Below are positions 1 through 7,662 of a DNA stretch of 9,988 nt, piece by piece. Positions within the stretch are counted from its first letter, which is position 1. Every line of letters begins with the position of its first letter. The notes beneath the pieces were generated by a model. The model made no database searches, was not told where the DNA came from, and saw nothing but the letters and a program-made list of their open reading frames with translations. The DNA comes from Halomonas sp. (lineage in GTDB: Bacteria > Pseudomonadota > Gammaproteobacteria > Pseudomonadales > Halomonadaceae): contig PWIZ01000197.1 in the NCBI GenBank assembly GCA_003560175.1, forward strand, positions 1 to 9,988. The letters are read 5' to 3'. The position numbers and the translations under genes were made by a program.

Positions 1-1
1 C

Positions 2-175
2 CGGCCGGACGGCCGGCCGCTTAAGGTGCCAGGGGTGCTGCCCAAGCTCAGCGCCACGCCGGGGCGCCTGGGCCACGGCGGCCCGGCGCTCGGCGCCCAC
101 ACCGAGGAGGTGCTCGACGAATTGGGCATTGATGCAGATACACGGGCCAAACTGCGTGACGCTGGCATCATCTGA
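2..175 (+). CDS. CaiB/BaiF (family III) CoA-transferase, C-terminal fragment
   Basis: Only the last 57 codons are present; the gene runs in from the left edge and ends at the TGA at 173-175. The reading frame shows a Leu-x-Val-Pro-Gly-Val-x-Pro-Lys-Leu-Ser stretch, then TPGRLGHGGPALGAHTEEVL and a tail ending in DAGII. This pattern of Pro-Lys-Leu-Ser, Pro-Gly and Gly-Pro-x-Leu-Gly-x-His-Thr closes many family III CoA-transferases, which move CoA between organic acids in the cytoplasm. The fragment lacks the catalytic Asp region, so the substrate acids cannot be inferred. The gene converges on the GntR regulator, so it is not in the same transcript as the transporter operon, though both may concern organic acids. 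The last 20 or so codons are less GC-rich than the rest. The family call is fairly sure; the specific enzyme is unknown. Confidence 0.72.
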   Translation, partial: RPDGRPLKVPGVLPKLSATPGRLGHGGPALGAHTEEVLDELGIDADTRAKLRDAGII

Positions 176-223
176 TCCGCAACCGACGGTTTCCCCTGGT
201 CTGCTGGCATCAGACTCGATCCG
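161..223. repeat. Short imperfect direct repeat at the CoA-transferase 3' end
   Basis: GCTGGCATCA occurs at 161-170 and again at 203-212. Each copy is followed a few bases later by GATCCG (174-179 and 218-223). The first copy spans the last sense codons and the stop of the CoA-transferase; the second lies in the gap before the regulator. It looks like a small tandem duplication that has since diverged. The gap 176-228 also has a weak 5-bp hairpin (199-203 with 211-215, 7-base loop), but no T-run and no convincing terminator. Confidence 0.4.
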
Positions 224-228
224 GCGTG

Positions 229-927
229 CTAGTAGGCCAGGCTCTTCTGACGCGACTCGCCGACACCACTCACCACATAGTCCCGCGCCACCCCAATGTG
301 GTAATCGATCGCCTCCCGGCAGCGCGCCGGCTCGCCGCTCGCCAGGGCGTCCAGCAGCAGGTGGTGGCAGTCGGCGATGGTGTCCGGGTCCTCGTGGGTC
401 TTGGTGATGAGGGTGATGCACAGGCGCAGCTCGTGGGCCAGGTCATCGAAGCCCTTGAGCAGCCGGCGGTTGCCCACGGCGGCGATCATCATGCGGTGAA
501 AGGCCAGATCCTCCTCGATGCGCCGGTTCTCGCTGCCGCTCGCCGCCGCCCGGCAGAGCACCTCCACCTGGCGGTGAAGGGCCAGAAGGGTCTCGGCCGA
601 GCAGGCGTGGGCCAGGTGCTCCATGGCGTGGCGCTCCAGGCAGAGCCTGAGGTCGAAGATGTCCTCGAGCTCGCCCGCGTCCAGGGCTCTCACAAAGAAC
701 CCTCGCCGCGGCTGCGACACCAGCAGCCCTCGGCTCTCCAGCAGCCGAGCGGCCTCGCGGATCGGCGCCCGGCTGACCCCCAGCGACCGCGCCAGCCCCA
801 CCTCGGAGAGTCGCTCCCCCGGCGTGAAGCGCCCCACGATGATCGCCTCGGTGAGGTGGTCGGCGACCTGATCGACCAGATTGGGCGACCGGATCGCCTT
901 GAACTCCTCACTCTGCGATTCGGACAT
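229..927 (-). CDS. GntR/FadR-family (FCD-domain) transcriptional regulator
   Basis: A 232-residue cytoplasmic DNA-binding regulator, the usual length for the FadR branch of GntR. Residues 14-80 form the winged helix-turn-helix: a PGERLSEVGLARSLGVS segment, a recognition helix around S52-R61 (SRAPIREAAR) and the wing at R74-V79. Residues about 85-215 are the all-helical FCD ligand domain. D140, H144, H188 and H210 fall where FCD proteins hold a metal that helps bind a carboxylate effector, so an organic or amino acid ligand is likely (family knowledge plus inference). The ATG at 925-927 follows a G-rich stretch that can serve as a ribosome site. The gene is divergent from the binding-protein gene, and two FadR-type operator candidates lie between them, so it probably controls itself and the transporter/catabolic operon, most often as a repressor in this family. 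The effector is unknown. Confidence 0.93.
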   Translation of the reverse strand: MSESQSEEFKAIRSPNLVDQVADHLTEAIIVGRFTPGERLSEVGLARSLGVSRAPIREAARLLESRGLLVSQPRRGFFVRALDAGELEDIFDLRLCLERHAMEHLAHACSAETLLALHRQVEVLCRAAASGSENRRIEEDLAFHRMMIAAVGNRRLLKGFDDLAHELRLCITLITKTHEDPDTIADCHHLLLDALASGEPARCREAIDYHIGVARDYVVSGVGESRQKSLAY

Positions 928-965
928 CGATCCGCCCCCCGTGAAATTTGACCCAGACTGCGATC

Positions 966-993
966 AGTATGGCCGACACTGCGGACTTGTCGA
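966..993 (-). promoter_or_regulatory. Candidate sigma-70 promoter of the GntR regulator gene
   Basis: Read on the - strand, TCGACA (positions 993-988, 5 of 6 matches to TTGACA) is followed after 16 bp by CATACT (971-966, 4 of 6 matches to TATAAT). Transcription would start near 959, leaving a leader of about 30 bases before the regulator ATG. The -35 hexamer lies inside the left GTCGAC operator candidate, which suggests autoregulation. This is a by-eye match, not an experimentally supported promoter. Confidence 0.4.
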
Positions 994-1018
994 CCGTCGA
1001 TTGCCGACTGTCGACAGT
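987..1018. promoter_or_regulatory. Paired GntR/FadR-type operator candidates
   Basis: Two GTCGAC-centred sites occur in the divergent spacer. The left one, TGTCGACC (988-995), fits the published FadR-subfamily consensus yGT-M-K-ACy. The right one is a perfect 12-bp palindrome, ACTGTCGACAGT (1007-1018). Their centres are 21 bp apart, two helical turns, so two dimers would sit on the same DNA face. The heptamer TGTCGAC is identical in both. Each site covers the -35 hexamer of one of the divergent promoters. The best candidate ligand is the adjacent GntR protein. The repeats are seen directly; the binding is inference. Confidence 0.55.
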
Positions 1019-1039
1019 TTGTCCGGGCACTGCTACGTT
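1011..1039 (+). promoter_or_regulatory. Candidate sigma-70 promoter of the transporter operon
   Basis: TCGACA (1011-1016, 5 of 6 matches to the -35 consensus) is separated by 17 bp from TACGTT (1034-1039, 3 of 6 matches to the -10). A TGC at 1031-1033 immediately upstream of the -10 supplies the extended -10 TGn element, which can offset the weak hexamer. Transcription would begin near 1046, giving a leader of roughly 50 bases before the ATG at 1095. The -35 overlaps the perfect palindrome at 1007-1018, so a bound regulator would block polymerase. Confidence 0.42.
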
Positions 1040-1094
1040 CAAACAAGTACGACTGACTCCCAAAACAACCGCAACAACTCGAGGGGACAGCACC

Positions 1095-2660
1095 ATGAAG
1101 ACACCACTGGCTATCGCCATCGCCGCGGCGGCGCTCGGCACCACGGCGATGTCCACCGCCGTCCTGGCCGACGAGCCCAAACATGGCGGCGTCATCAACA
1201 CCATCATCCAGCCCGAACCGCCCGGCCTGGTGCTGGGCATGATCCAGAACGCCCCGACTCGCACCGTGGCCGGCAACATCTATGAGGGGCTGCTTCGCTA
1301 CGATACCGACCTGGAGCCGATCCCCCAGCTGGCCGAATCCTGGGAGATCAGCGACGACGGTCTGACCTGGACCTTCCACCTGCGCGAGGGCGTCACCTGG
1401 CACGACGGGGAACCCTTCACCGCCGCCGACGTCGTCTTCTCCGCCGACGTTTTCCACCGCGAACTCAACCCCAGCGCTCGCGCCGTGCTGCAGCACGTGG
1501 AATCCATCGAGGCCACCGATGACCACACCGTGGTCTTCACCCTCGGGGAGACGTTCGGCCCCTTCCTGCTCTCCTTCGAGGCCGGCACCTTCACCATGGT
1601 GCCCCGGCACATCTACGAAGGGACCGACTTCCGCGACAACGAGGCCAACAGCCACCCCATCGGCACCGGCCCCTTCAAGTTCGATAACTGGGAACGGGGC
1701 ACCGTGATCCAGCTGGTGCGCAACGACGACTACTACGAGGAGGGGCTGCCCTACCTCGACGGCGTCAACTGGCACGTCATTCCCGACGGCGCCTCCCGGG
1801 CCGTGGCCTTCGAACGCGGCACCGTCGACGTGCTGCCCAACGGCACCGTGGAGAACTTCGACATCCCCCGCATTTCGGCCATGGACAACGTCTGCATCAC
1901 CGACGAGGGCAGCGAATATTTCAGCCCCTTCGCCATGCTGTGGATGAACAATCGTGAGGGCCCCACCGCTGACCAGCGCTTCCGCCAGGCGGTGATGTAC
2001 GCCATGGACCGCGAGTTCGCCCGCGACGTGCTGTGGAACGAGCTGGGCAACGTGCCGCTCTCCGCCTTCGGCTCCAACGCCAGGTTCCAGAACGAGGAGC
2101 TGCCGCCCTATGATCACGACCCGGACCGCGCCCGCGAGCTCCTCGATGAGATGGGCTACGACGGCGAGGAGATCCGCCTGCTGCCGCTTCCCTACGGCGA
2201 GACCTGGACCCGCTGGGCCGAGGCGGTACAGCAGAACCTGCGGGAAGTGGGCGTGAACGTTCGCACTCAGGCCACCGATGTGGGCGGCTGGAACCAGCGT
2301 CTCTCCGAGTGGGACTATGACCTGGCCTTCACCTTCCTCTACCAGTATGGCGACCCGGCACTGGGCATCTCGCGCACTTATCTGTCGGACAACATCGAGC
2401 GTGGTTCGCCCTGGAACAACGTCGGGGGCTACGAGAATGAGCGCGTCGACGAGCTGTTCAACGCCGCGGCTACGGCCTTCCCGGACTCGGAGCGTGAAGC
2501 GCTCTACCACGAGGTCCAGGAGATCCTGCACGAGGATGTCCCGGTGGGCTGGCTGCTCGAACTGGGCTTCCCGACCCTCTATCGCTGCGACGTCAAGGAC
2601 CTGGTGAACTCCAGCGTCGGCGTCAACGAGGGCTTCCGCGACGCCTGGCTCGACCGCTAA
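1095..2660 (+). CDS. ABC importer periplasmic substrate-binding protein, family 5 (peptide/nickel type)
   Basis: A 521-residue solute-binding protein that captures the substrate in the periplasm and passes it to the permease pair. Residues 1-25 are a Sec signal peptide: Lys2, an Ala/Ile/Leu-rich core and a VLA cleavage site before D26. There is no lipobox Cys, so the protein is soluble, as in Gram-negative bacteria. The mature chain shows the family 5 order: an early NIYEGLLRYD, then LAESWEISDDGLTWTFHLR, then WHDGEPFTAADVVFS, the mid-domain GTGPFKF and the YYEEGLPYLDGV stretch. Only two cysteines are visible, C267 and C498. They could pair, but this is unproven. The ATG at 1095 is chosen because AGGGGA (1082-1087) lies 7 bases upstream and the signal peptide starts there; in-frame extension to ATG 969 would bury the signal and cover the promoter. 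The chain is strongly acidic, as in halophile periplasmic proteins. Family 5 members bind peptides, opines, glutathione, nickel or sugars, so the substrate is not assigned. Confidence 0.95.
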   Translation: MKTPLAIAIAAAALGTTAMSTAVLADEPKHGGVINTIIQPEPPGLVLGMIQNAPTRTVAGNIYEGLLRYDTDLEPIPQLAESWEISDDGLTWTFHLREGVTWHDGEPFTAADVVFSADVFHRELNPSARAVLQHVESIEATDDHTVVFTLGETFGPFLLSFEAGTFTMVPRHIYEGTDFRDNEANSHPIGTGPFKFDNWERGTVIQLVRNDDYYEEGLPYLDGVNWHVIPDGASRAVAFERGTVDVLPNGTVENFDIPRISAMDNVCITDEGSEYFSPFAMLWMNNREGPTADQRFRQAVMYAMDREFARDVLWNELGNVPLSAFGSNARFQNEELPPYDHDPDRARELLDEMGYDGEEIRLLPLPYGETWTRWAEAVQQNLREVGVNVRTQATDVGGWNQRLSEWDYDLAFTFLYQYGDPALGISRTYLSDNIERGSPWNNVGGYENERVDELFNAAATAFPDSEREALYHEVQEILHEDVPVGWLLELGFPTLYRCDVKDLVNSSVGVNEGFRDAWLDR

Positions 2661-2669
2661 GGGGACGCC

Positions 2670-2692
2670 GCCGGCCGTGGATCACGGCCGGC
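2670..2692 (+). terminator. Perfect GC stem-loop after the binding-protein gene (partial terminator or mRNA stabiliser)
   Basis: A perfect 10-bp stem, GCCGGCCGTG (2670-2679) with CACGGCCGGC (2683-2692), closes on a 3-base loop, starting 10 bases after the binding-protein stop codon. No U-tract follows, so it is not a classical Rho-independent terminator. Hairpins at this position in transporter operons commonly protect the upstream message and cut expression of the permeases below that of the binding protein. That role is inferred here from position. Confidence 0.55.
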
Positions 2693-2725
2693 ATGTGTCA
2701 CCCATTAGGGCTTCAACGAAGACGC

Positions 2726-2749
2726 GGGGCGGCTCTCCGATGCCGCCCC
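2726..2749 (+). other. Second GC stem-loop, just before the permease gene
   Basis: GGGGCGGC (2726-2733) pairs with GCCGCCCC (2742-2749) around an 8-base loop. The stem ends 11 bases before the AGGGA ribosome site (2761-2765) of the first permease. It could further damp read-through or shield the translation start. There is no T-run. The pairing is seen; the function is inferred. Confidence 0.4.
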
Positions 2750-2770
2750 TCTGCCCGCCGAGGGATCCCC

Positions 2771-3748
2771 ATGCTCTATGCCAGATTGATCCTGTCACGG
2801 CTCGCCAAGGCCGTGATCGTGCTGTTCCTGATCGTCATCTTCAACTTCTTCCTGATCCAGATGGCGCCGGGCGACCCCGCCGCCATCCTGGCCGGCGAGG
2901 CCGGTGCCACCGACGAGGAGTTCCTGCGCCAGCTGCGCGAGCGCTTCGGCCTCGACCAGCCCCTGTATGTCCAGCTGTGGCGCTATGTCTCGGGCGTCGC
3001 CATGCTCGACTTCGGTTTTTCCTACCGCCAGCAGATGCCGGTACTCGACCTGATCATGGCCCGCATGCCCGCCACCCTGCTGCTCACCGGCACCGCCTTC
3101 GTGCTCTCCCTGGTGATGGGGATCGTGGCCGGCTCTATGGCCGCCGCCCGGGTCAAGAAGCCCTCCGGCTCGATCATCATGGCGCTGGCCCTGATCTTCT
3201 ATGCCACCCCGCTGTTCTGGGTAGCGCTGATGTCGGTGGTGCTGTTCTCGGTCTATCTCGACCTGCTGCCGGCCTACGGCATGTACACCGTCGGGGCCGG
3301 CCATACCGGCCTGGCCCTGGTGCTCGACGTCGGCAAGCATCTGATCCTGCCCGCCACGACGCTCGCGCTGTTCTTCATGGCCATCTACACCCGCATGACC
3401 CGTGCCTCGATGCTCGAAGCCAGCCAGCAGGACTTCGTCAAGACCGCCCGCGCCAAGGGGCTTTCGCCGCGAATCATCCAGCGACGCCACATCCTGCGCA
3501 ATGCCCTGCTGCCGATCATCACCCTGGCCGGCCTGCAGGCCGGACAGATGGTCGGCGGTGCGATCCTCACCGAGACGGTGTTCGCCTGGCCCGGTATCGG
3601 CCGACTGATGTACGAGGCCCTCATGCAGCGTGACTACAACCTGCTGCTGGGCATCTTCTTCTTCTCGGCCGCCCTGGTGATCGTCTTCAACATCTTCACC
3701 GACCTGGTCTATCGCCTCGCCGATCCGCGCATCAAGGAGGGGTCATGA
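2771..3748 (+). CDS. ABC importer permease, DppB/OppB-like
   Basis: A 325-residue inner-membrane subunit that pairs with the next gene product to form the translocation pore. It starts with a first membrane helix at about residues 9-30, ending in the QMAPGDPA motif typical of DppB proteins. A periplasmic segment (LRERFGLDQPL) follows, then five further hydrophobic stretches. The EAA loop that docks the ATPase begins at D221: DFVKTARAKGLSP with the conserved Gly at 230, then HILRNALLP. The C-terminal part has the family FAWPGIGRLMYEA and YRLADPRI motifs. The ATG at 2771 is preferred because AGGGA (2761-2765) lies 5 bases upstream; the longer in-frame reading begins in the hairpin region and encodes an Arg-rich, non-membrane tail. 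Its end overlaps the next gene by four bases (ATGA), so the two are translationally coupled. Confidence 0.95.
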   Translation: MLYARLILSRLAKAVIVLFLIVIFNFFLIQMAPGDPAAILAGEAGATDEEFLRQLRERFGLDQPLYVQLWRYVSGVAMLDFGFSYRQQMPVLDLIMARMPATLLLTGTAFVLSLVMGIVAGSMAAARVKKPSGSIIMALALIFYATPLFWVALMSVVLFSVYLDLLPAYGMYTVGAGHTGLALVLDVGKHLILPATTLALFFMAIYTRMTRASMLEASQQDFVKTARAKGLSPRIIQRRHILRNALLPIITLAGLQAGQMVGGAILTETVFAWPGIGRLMYEALMQRDYNLLLGIFFFSAALVIVFNIFTDLVYRLADPRIKEGS

Positions 3749-4581
3749 GCTTCTTCGCCCGCTTTGCCCAGAACCGCGGCGCCCTGGTGGGGCTGATCAT
3801 CCTGCTGGCGATCATCCTGATGGCGATCCTGGCGCCGTTGATCTTTCCCGAATCACCCTGGCGCATGGTGCAGCGCCCCTTCCTGGCGCCCATGGAGGTG
3901 GAAGGCTTCTGGCTGGGCACCGATACCATGGGACGCAACGTGGCCGCCGGTATCATGCACGGCGCCTGGGTATCGCTGCTGATCGGCCTGGTCTCGACCA
4001 CGGTGGCGCTGGCCATCGGCGTACCGCTGGGCGCCATCGCTGGCTACTACGGCGGCCTGATCGACGACGCCCTGATGCGCTTCACCGAGTTCTTCCAGAC
4101 CATCCCCAACTTCGCCCTGGCCATCGTGCTGGTGGCGATCATGCAACCCAGCATCACCTCCATCGTGCTGGCCATCGCCCTGGTCAGCTGGCCACCGGTG
4201 GCGCGCCTGGTGCGCGCCGAGTTCATGTCACTGCGCAACCGCGAGTACGTCGAGGCGGCACGGCTGGTCGGCCAGACCAACACCACCATCATTCTGCGCC
4301 AGATACTGCCCAACACCCTGTCGCCGATCATCGTGCTCGCCTCGCTGATGGTGGCCACCGCCATCCTGCTGGAGTCTGCCCTCTCCTTCCTGGGCCTGGG
4401 CGACCCCAACGTGATGTCCTGGGGCTACATGATCGGCGCGGCGCGCACGGTGATCCGCCAGGCCTGGTGGCTGAGCTTCTTCCCGGGGCTGGCCATCCTC
4501 TTGACCGTGCTGGCCCTGAACCTGGTGGGCGAAGGCCTGGATGACGCCCTGAATCCGAAACTGAGCCGCGAGCGCTCGTGA
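3745..4581 (+). CDS. ABC importer permease, DppC/OppC-like
   Basis: A 278-residue inner-membrane partner of the preceding permease. A short cytoplasmic start (MSFFARFAQNRGA) leads into a first helix at about residues 14-34, then the DppC hallmark FWLGTDTMGRNV, which corresponds to the LGTDxxGRD motif with Asn in place of the last Asp. Five more helices follow. The EAA loop is EYVEAARLVG (E167 to G176) followed by ILRQILPNTLSP. The ALSFLGLGDP and WWLSFFPGLAI motifs near the end and the closing GEGLDDALNPKL are typical of this half of the pore. A GGAGGGG ribosome site (3736-3742) sits inside the end of the upstream gene. The gene stops 9 bases before the ATPase start. Confidence 0.95.
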   Translation: MSFFARFAQNRGALVGLIILLAIILMAILAPLIFPESPWRMVQRPFLAPMEVEGFWLGTDTMGRNVAAGIMHGAWVSLLIGLVSTTVALAIGVPLGAIAGYYGGLIDDALMRFTEFFQTIPNFALAIVLVAIMQPSITSIVLAIALVSWPPVARLVRAEFMSLRNREYVEAARLVGQTNTTIILRQILPNTLSPIIVLASLMVATAILLESALSFLGLGDPNVMSWGYMIGAARTVIRQAWWLSFFPGLAILLTVLALNLVGEGLDDALNPKLSRERS

Positions 4582-4590
4582 GGAATGCCC

Positions 4591-6225
<1,635 letters not shown>

Positions 6226-6240
6226 CAGGGGCCTGACAAG

Positions 6241-7662
6241 ATGCCCGACAAGGAGACAAAGGAACGAATGGACGCCCTGCTGAAGGAGATTGTCGAGCGG
6301 ATCGGCCCGGCCAATGTGCTGGTCGGTGACGACGTGACGGCACGCCGCGTCGACTGGCTCACCGGCGCGCCCTGCCGCGCCGGCGCCATCGTGCGCCCCG
6401 CCTCCACCGACGAGCTCGCCGCGGTGATGCGCGCCTGCCATGCCGCTCGCCAGCCGGTGGTCACCCACGGCGGCCTGACCGGGCTGGTGCATGGCGCCGA
6501 AGCCGCCCCGGAGGAGCTGGTCATCTCACTGGAACGGATGAGCGCCATCGAGGCGGTCGACCCCGTAGGTGGCACCCTGACCGCCCAGGCCGGCGCCCCG
6601 CTGCAACGCGTCCAGGAGGCGGCCGAGGCGGTCGGGCTGCAGTTCCCCCTCGACCTGGGGGCCCGGGGCAGCTGCACCATCGGCGGCAACATCGCCACCA
6701 ACGCCGGCGGAATCCGCGTGATCCGCTACGGCATGATGCGCCAGCAGGTGCTGGGGCTGGAGGCCGTGCTCGCCGACGGCAGCGTGGTCAGCTCGCTCAA
6801 CCACATGCTCAAGAACAACGCCGGCTTCGACCTCAAGCAGCTGTTTATCGGCAGCGAGGGGACCCTGGGTATCGTCACCCGCGCGGTGCTGCGCCTGCAG
6901 CCCCCCACCCCGGATGTGCAGACGGCGCTGGTCGCCTGCCCGAGCTTCTCGGCCTTGACCGGACTGCTCGGCCACATGGGCCGCGCTCTGGGCGGCAGCC
7001 TGGCGGCCTTCGAGGCGATGTGGCAGAGCCACTACCGCCTGCTCACCGAGGAGAGCGGCCGACACCCGCCCCCACTGGCGACCGACGCCCCCTTCTACGT
7101 GATCCTGGAGTCCCTGGGCACCGACCCGGACGCCCATGCGGCCCAGTTCTCCCGAGCCCTGGAGACGGCGCTGGAGGAGGGGTTGATCGATGACGCCGTG
7201 CTCGCCCAGTCGGCGCAGCAGCGCCACGGCATCTGGGCCATCCGCGAGGACATCGAGGGGCTGATCCAGGCACTCTCGCCGCTCTTCACCTTCGATGTCA
7301 GCCTGCCGATCACTGCCATGGAGCGCTACGTGGAGGATCTCGAGGCGGCGTTGCACCGGGCCTGGCCCGAAGGACGACTGGTGACCTTCGGCCACCTGGG
7401 CGACGGCAACCTGCACCTGTCGGTGGGCGTCGGTGCCAAGGACCCGGCGACCCGCGCCGCGGTGGAATCGCTCGTCTACACGCCGCTGGCCGAGCTAGGC
7501 GGCTCGGTCTCCGCCGAGCACGGCATCGGCCTGGAGAAGCGCGACTTCCTGTCGGTTTGCCGCACGCCGGAGGAGATCGCGCTGATGCACACCCTCAAGC
7601 AGGCGCTGGACCCGCTGGGGCTGCTCAACCGCCACAAGGTGCTGCCCCACGGGGCAGGCTGA
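6241..7662 (+). CDS. FAD-dependent D-2-hydroxyacid dehydrogenase (D2HGDH/GlcD class)
   Basis: A 473-residue flavoprotein expected to oxidise a D-2-hydroxy acid to the 2-oxo acid. The FAD-binding (PCMH) domain spans about residues 45-220, with HGGLTGLVHG, GGNIATNAGG at 148-157 and FIGSEGTLG at 202-210. The C-terminal oxidase domain has GHLGDGNLH at 384-392 and SAEHGIG at 424-430. H385, H392 and E426 match the metal ligands and H427 the catalytic His of D2HGDH-type enzymes; R335 matches the conserved Arg of the WxxRE motif. The tail is NRHKVLP where the family usually has NPxK. The sequence resembles D-2-hydroxyglutarate dehydrogenase more than E. coli GlcD, but several pocket residues differ (see findings). 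It starts 15 bases after the ATPase stop. ATG 6241 has AGGGG 9 bases upstream; ATG 6268 (nine residues shorter) is preceded by AAGGAG (6250-6255) and AAAGGAA (6258-6264), and is a real alternative. Confidence 0.92.
   Translation: MPDKETKERMDALLKEIVERIGPANVLVGDDVTARRVDWLTGAPCRAGAIVRPASTDELAAVMRACHAARQPVVTHGGLTGLVHGAEAAPEELVISLERMSAIEAVDPVGGTLTAQAGAPLQRVQEAAEAVGLQFPLDLGARGSCTIGGNIATNAGGIRVIRYGMMRQQVLGLEAVLADGSVVSSLNHMLKNNAGFDLKQLFIGSEGTLGIVTRAVLRLQPPTPDVQTALVACPSFSALTGLLGHMGRALGGSLAAFEAMWQSHYRLLTEESGRHPPPLATDAPFYVILESLGTDPDAHAAQFSRALETALEEGLIDDAVLAQSAQQRHGIWAIREDIEGLIQALSPLFTFDVSLPITAMERYVEDLEAALHRAWPEGRLVTFGHLGDGNLHLSVGVGAKDPATRAAVESLVYTPLAELGGSVSAEHGIGLEKRDFLSVCRTPEEIALMHTLKQALDPLGLLNRHKVLPHGAG

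Noticed and set aside
176..228. Bidirectional terminator between the convergent CoA-transferase and regulator genes
   Set aside because: Only a 5-bp stem is present (199-203 with 211-215) and there is no T-run on either strand.
226..951. 241-codon + strand frame over the regulator gene
   Set aside because: Antisense to a clear GntR/FCD protein, without recognisable domains or a ribosome site.
948..1094. N-terminal extension of the binding protein from TTG 948 or ATG 969
   Set aside because: It would bury the signal peptide, has no ribosome site, and overlaps the candidate operators and promoter; ATG 1095 has a good AGGGGA site.
928..1094. Sigma-54 promoter in the divergent spacer
   Set aside because: GGGCAC at 1025-1030 resembles the -24 element, but no TTGCA-like -12 element follows at the required spacing.
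690..2531. 613-codon open frame on the - strand across the binding-protein gene
   Set aside because: It overlaps the well-supported binding protein and regulator, crosses the divergent promoter region, and its translation is low-complexity Gly/Val/His/Glu typical of antisense frames in GC-rich DNA.
2693..2770. 26-residue N-terminal extension of the first permease
   Set aside because: It is Arg-rich, starts inside the hairpin region, and ATG 2771 has its own ribosome site immediately before the first membrane helix.
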